Made by a program: the position numbers and the translations under genes. Below, piece by piece: positions 61,784 through 64,000 of a DNA stretch of 64,000 nucleotides (position 1 is its first letter; the number at the start of each line of letters is the position of its first letter). The notes under the pieces were generated by a model that saw only the letters and a program-made list of their open reading frames with translations, did no database searches and had not been told where the DNA came from. The stretch comes from Ruegeria sp. HKCCA6707. GTDB taxonomy: Bacteria > Pseudomonadota > Alphaproteobacteria > Rhodobacterales > Rhodobacteraceae. The stretch spans positions 124,001-188,000 of the forward strand of contig NZ_WQEG01000002.1 in NCBI RefSeq assembly GCF_013033515.1. The letters are read 5' to 3'.

Positions 61784-62580
61784 TGCTTGATGATTTCATG
61801 ACACGGGCCACCCTTGCAGGGGTTGGCGTTGCCTTTGCCGCAGCTCCGCTGGGCTGTTTCGTCGTGTGGCGCCGCATGGCCTATTTCGGAGACGCTACGG
61901 CGCATGCAGCCATTCTGGGCGTGGCGCTGTCTCTGACCTTTCAAATGTCGATCTTTGCAGGCGCTTTGGCGGTTGCGCTGATCATGGCTTTGACGGTGAC
62001 GCTGTTGTCGGGGCGGGGCTATGCGATGGATACCTTGCTGGGGGTTCTCGCGCATTCCGCACTTGCCTTTGGGTTGGTTGCGGTGTCGTTCCTGTCGGGC
62101 GTACGCATTGATCTGATGGCCTATCTTTTTGGCGATATCCTTGCGGTTTCGCGGTCTGATCTTGTGGTGATCTGGGGCGGGGCCGCGCTTGTCATGGCGC
62201 TGCTGGCCTGGCGGTGGTCGCACCTGTTGACGGCCACCCTGAACGAGGAACTGGCCTATGCCAGTGGTTTTAACCCCAAGCGAGAGCAATTGATCCTGAC
62301 CCTGTCTCTGGCCGTGACGGTTGCCGTGGCGATCAAGGTCGTGGGCGTGTTGCTGATTGCGGCCCTTCTGATCATCCCCGCCGCTGCCGCGCGCAGCCTG
62401 GCGCGTTCACCGGAATCGATGGCTCTGATTGCCGCGGCCATCGGGGCGTTCTCTGCGGTTGCGGGCCTCCGGGCCGCTTATGTGTTCGACACGCCAGCGG
62501 GGCCCTCGATCGTGTGCGTTGCAGCGGTGATCTTCGCCTGTTTCAGCCTGCTGGGTCTGAACCTGCGGCGCGGGGCTTAA
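61780..62580 (+). CDS. znuB: zinc ABC transporter permease
   Basis: 266-residue inner-membrane permease of the ABC-3 family with about eight hydrophobic helices. PLGCFVVWRRMAYFGDATAHAAILGVAL and EELAYASGFNPKREQLI, the coupling-loop region, are typical; VVGVLLIAALLIIPAAAARSLARSP follows. It passes zinc from ZnuA across the membrane with ZnuC energy. Last gene of zur-znuC-znuB. Confidence 0.94.
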   Translation: MMLDDFMTRATLAGVGVAFAAAPLGCFVVWRRMAYFGDATAHAAILGVALSLTFQMSIFAGALAVALIMALTVTLLSGRGYAMDTLLGVLAHSALAFGLVAVSFLSGVRIDLMAYLFGDILAVSRSDLVVIWGGAALVMALLAWRWSHLLTATLNEELAYASGFNPKREQLILTLSLAVTVAVAIKVVGVLLIAALLIIPAAAARSLARSPESMALIAAAIGAFSAVAGLRAAYVFDTPAGPSIVCVAAVIFACFSLLGLNLRRGA

Positions 62581-62645
62581 CAGGCGGCACCATTGGATTA
62601 GAGCGCTGAGGGACTGGACAGTTTCACTTCGCCGCTCTAGAAGTG

Positions 62646-62664
62646 TTATGTTATCACATAAAAT
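62646..62664. promoter_or_regulatory. candidate Zur operator before the COG0523 gene
   Basis: TTATGTTATCACATAA (62647-62662 region) shows TTATG/CATAA dyad arms and shares ATGTTATnnCATA with the znuA-zur intergenic site. It lies about 105 bases before the GTPase start, so this zinc-chaperone-like gene may belong to the same Zur regulon. Confidence 0.5.
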
Positions 62665-62768
62665 GTAGAGCCAGACATTCCACGCATCCCGGCCAAACCT
62701 TCGATCCTGCCTCTGTCCACGCTGGCCCCCATCGTCCCTCACTCAAATTCTAACGGAGTTACCTATCA

Positions 62769-63983
62769 ATGACTGATACCAGACTGCCCGTCACTGTCCT
62801 GTCCGGTTTCCTTGGTGCGGGGAAGACCACATTGCTGAACCGCGTTCTCAACAACCGCGAAGGACGTCGGGTGGCGGTGATCGTCAACGATATGTCCGAG
62901 GTCAACATCGATGCCGATCTGGTGCGCGCGGATACCGAGCTGAGCCGCACCGATGAGACGCTGGTCGAGATGTCGAATGGCTGTATCTGCTGCACCCTGC
63001 GCGACGATCTGCTGCAAGAGGTGCGGCGGCTGGCCGATGAGGGGCGGTTTGACTACCTGCTGATTGAATCCACCGGGATATCGGAACCCTTGCCCGTGGC
63101 TGCAACCTTCGATTTTCGCGATGAGCTTGGCGAAAGCCTCTCGGATGTGTCGCGGCTGGATACGATGGTGACGGTGGTCGATGCGGTGAACCTTTTGCAG
63201 GACTATTCAAGCCACGATTTCCTGAAGGATCGCGGCGAGACGATGGGCGACGAGGACAATCGCACTCTGGTCGATTTGTTGGTGGAACAGATCGAATTTG
63301 CCGATGTGGTGATCCTGAACAAGGTCGCGGATGCCGGGCCCGAGCGCACCGATGCAGCGCGCAAGATCATCCGCAGCCTGAACGCGGATGCCCGGATCAT
63401 CGAGACCAACCACTCGGATGTGGCCGCCGAGGCGATCCTGGACACAGGCATGTTCGACTTTGAAAAGGCGCATGAGCACCCGATGTGGGCGAAAGAGCTT
63501 TATGGGTTTGCCGATCACGTGCCCGAAACAGAAGAATACGGTGTGACAAGCTTTGTCTACCGCGCACGTCAGCCCTTTGAGCCGGAAAAGATCCTTGATG
63601 TGCTGAACGGAGACCTGCCGGGTGTGATCCGGGCCAAGGGGCATTTCTGGTTGGCAACGCGCCCCAATTGGGTGGCTGAGTTTTCAATGGCCGGGGCGCT
63701 GTCCTCGGTCAAACCTTTGGGCACCTGGTGGGCGTCGGTCCCGAAAGAGCGCTGGCCTGACCACGACAGCGCACGGGCCTATATGCAGGCACATTGGGCC
63801 GAGCCCTGGGGCGACCGGCGGCAAGAGATCGTGTTCATCGGTTCGGGCATCGACTGGCCCGTGCTGAAGGCGCGGTTGGATGACTGTCTGGTGCCCGCAG
63901 ATGTGGCGGCCAACCCAGACGCGCTGCCTTTGGATCTGCCTGATCCGTTTCCCGGCTGGCGCCGCGAAGGGGAAGCAGCATGA
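62769..63983 (+). CDS. CobW/COG0523-family GTPase, probable zinc metallochaperone
   Basis: 404-residue GTPase. The P-loop [11 protein letters not shown] is at 13-23, the metal-binding CxCC motif at 72-75 ([10 protein letters not shown]), Walker B-like [14 protein letters not shown], and the base-recognition NKVA. The C-terminal CobW domain (about 260-375) contains [13 protein letters not shown]. Zur-linked members deliver zinc to client proteins under zinc shortage (ZNG1/ZigA-type). Genes for zinc uptake directly upstream and a shared operator-like motif support that over a cobalamin role. The stop overlaps the next start by 4 bases. Confidence 0.9.
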   Translation: MTDTRLPVTVLSGFLGAGKTTLLNRVLNNREGRRVAVIVNDMSEVNIDADLVRADTELSRTDETLVEMSNGCICCTLRDDLLQEVRRLADEGRFDYLLIESTGISEPLPVAATFDFRDELGESLSDVSRLDTMVTVVDAVNLLQDYSSHDFLKDRGETMGDEDNRTLVDLLVEQIEFADVVILNKVADAGPERTDAARKIIRSLNADARIIETNHSDVAAEAILDTGMFDFEKAHEHPMWAKELYGFADHVPETEEYGVTSFVYRARQPFEPEKILDVLNGDLPGVIRAKGHFWLATRPNWVAEFSMAGALSSVKPLGTWWASVPKERWPDHDSARAYMQAHWAEPWGDRRQEIVFIGSGIDWPVLKARLDDCLVPADVAANPDALPLDLPDPFPGWRREGEAA

Positions 63984-64000
63984 GCGTTGCATATGCCGAG
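63980..64000 (+). CDS. start of a coupled downstream gene (truncated by window end)
   Basis: ATG 63980 overlaps the GTPase stop as ATGA and the frame stays open to the window end (MSVAYAE). GGGGAAG lies just upstream as a ribosome site. Too short to identify; coupling suggests a zinc-related partner. Confidence 0.5.

Noticed and set aside
1..64000. tRNA, rRNA, CRISPR arrays, intact transposases
   Set aside because: Looked for while reading; no cloverleaf, regular spacer array or transposase motif was seen.

Overview
The window is GC-rich, densely packed DNA from an alphaproteobacterium, most likely the Roseobacter group (Rhodobacterales). Three things suggest this: gene content (TRAP and tripartite tricarboxylate transporters, sulfolactate sulfo-lyase, a pca cluster, a GcvT-fused FAD dehydrogenase), codon style, and a plasmid-type replication/partition module at 13.1-17.4 kb. 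That module (parB-parA divergent from a Rep_3-type initiator, with iterons, a perfect DnaA box, an AT-rich stretch and three near-identical parS-like palindromes) indicates an extrachromosomal replicon, plasmid or chromid. This is an inference from sequence; no organism name can be read from the window.

Layout. 0-10.3 kb: a translationally coupled galactoside operon holding GH36 alpha-galactosidase (5' end outside the window), IlvD-type sugar-acid dehydratase, an SDR that lacks the usual catalytic lysine, DgoK, DgoA, SMP-30 lactonase, GH42 beta-galactosidase, glucokinase and a fructokinase-like kinase. Together they outline the De Ley-Doudoroff route for galactose released from raffinose-type and beta-galactosides, with kinases for the glucose and fructose halves. 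10.5-13 kb: an FAD/GcvT-fused methylamine-type dehydrogenase. 13-17.4 kb: partition, origin and replication initiator. 17.4-24.9 kb: a scarred region with gene fragments (cyclic-nucleotide-binding remnant, thioesterase fragment, 5'-truncated aldo/keto reductase abutting a 5'-truncated ABC permease, sulfatase with an in-frame stop) around an intact nitronate monooxygenase - enoyl-CoA hydratase - HxlR regulator - haloalkane dehalogenase operon.

24.9-34.2 kb: an ABC ATPase, then a LysR-controlled TAXI-TRAP transporter cluster with a DadA-like oxidase, a TauE/SafE exporter, a D-cysteine desulfhydrase-family PLP enzyme and a convergent RidA. 34.3-41.4 kb: an unknown 492-residue protein coupled to an APC permease, a nitrilase with a divergent AraC regulator, and a large PLD-like protein. 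41.4-50.7 kb: a tightly overlapped operon (TctC-TctB-TctA-ABM monooxygenase-MBL hydrolase-OtnK-OtnC) divergent from an IPMDH-family dehydrogenase, a Gfo/Idh/MocA oxidoreductase and an FCD-type GntR regulator, then an ADP-ribosylglycohydrolase.

51.7-55.1 kb: a UTRA-type GntR regulator divergent from suyA-suyB and an LDH2-family dehydrogenase, a sulfolactate desulfonation module with a promoter overlapped by a perfect palindrome. 55.3-59.3 kb: pcaC-pcaH-pcaG, a BKACE (DUF849) gene and pcaB, for protocatechuate cleavage, without pcaD or pcaIJ in the window. 59.3-64 kb: a zinc regulon, with znuA divergent from zur-znuC-znuB, then a COG0523 GTPase and the first codons of a coupled gene. No tRNA, rRNA, CRISPR array or intact insertion sequence was recognised.
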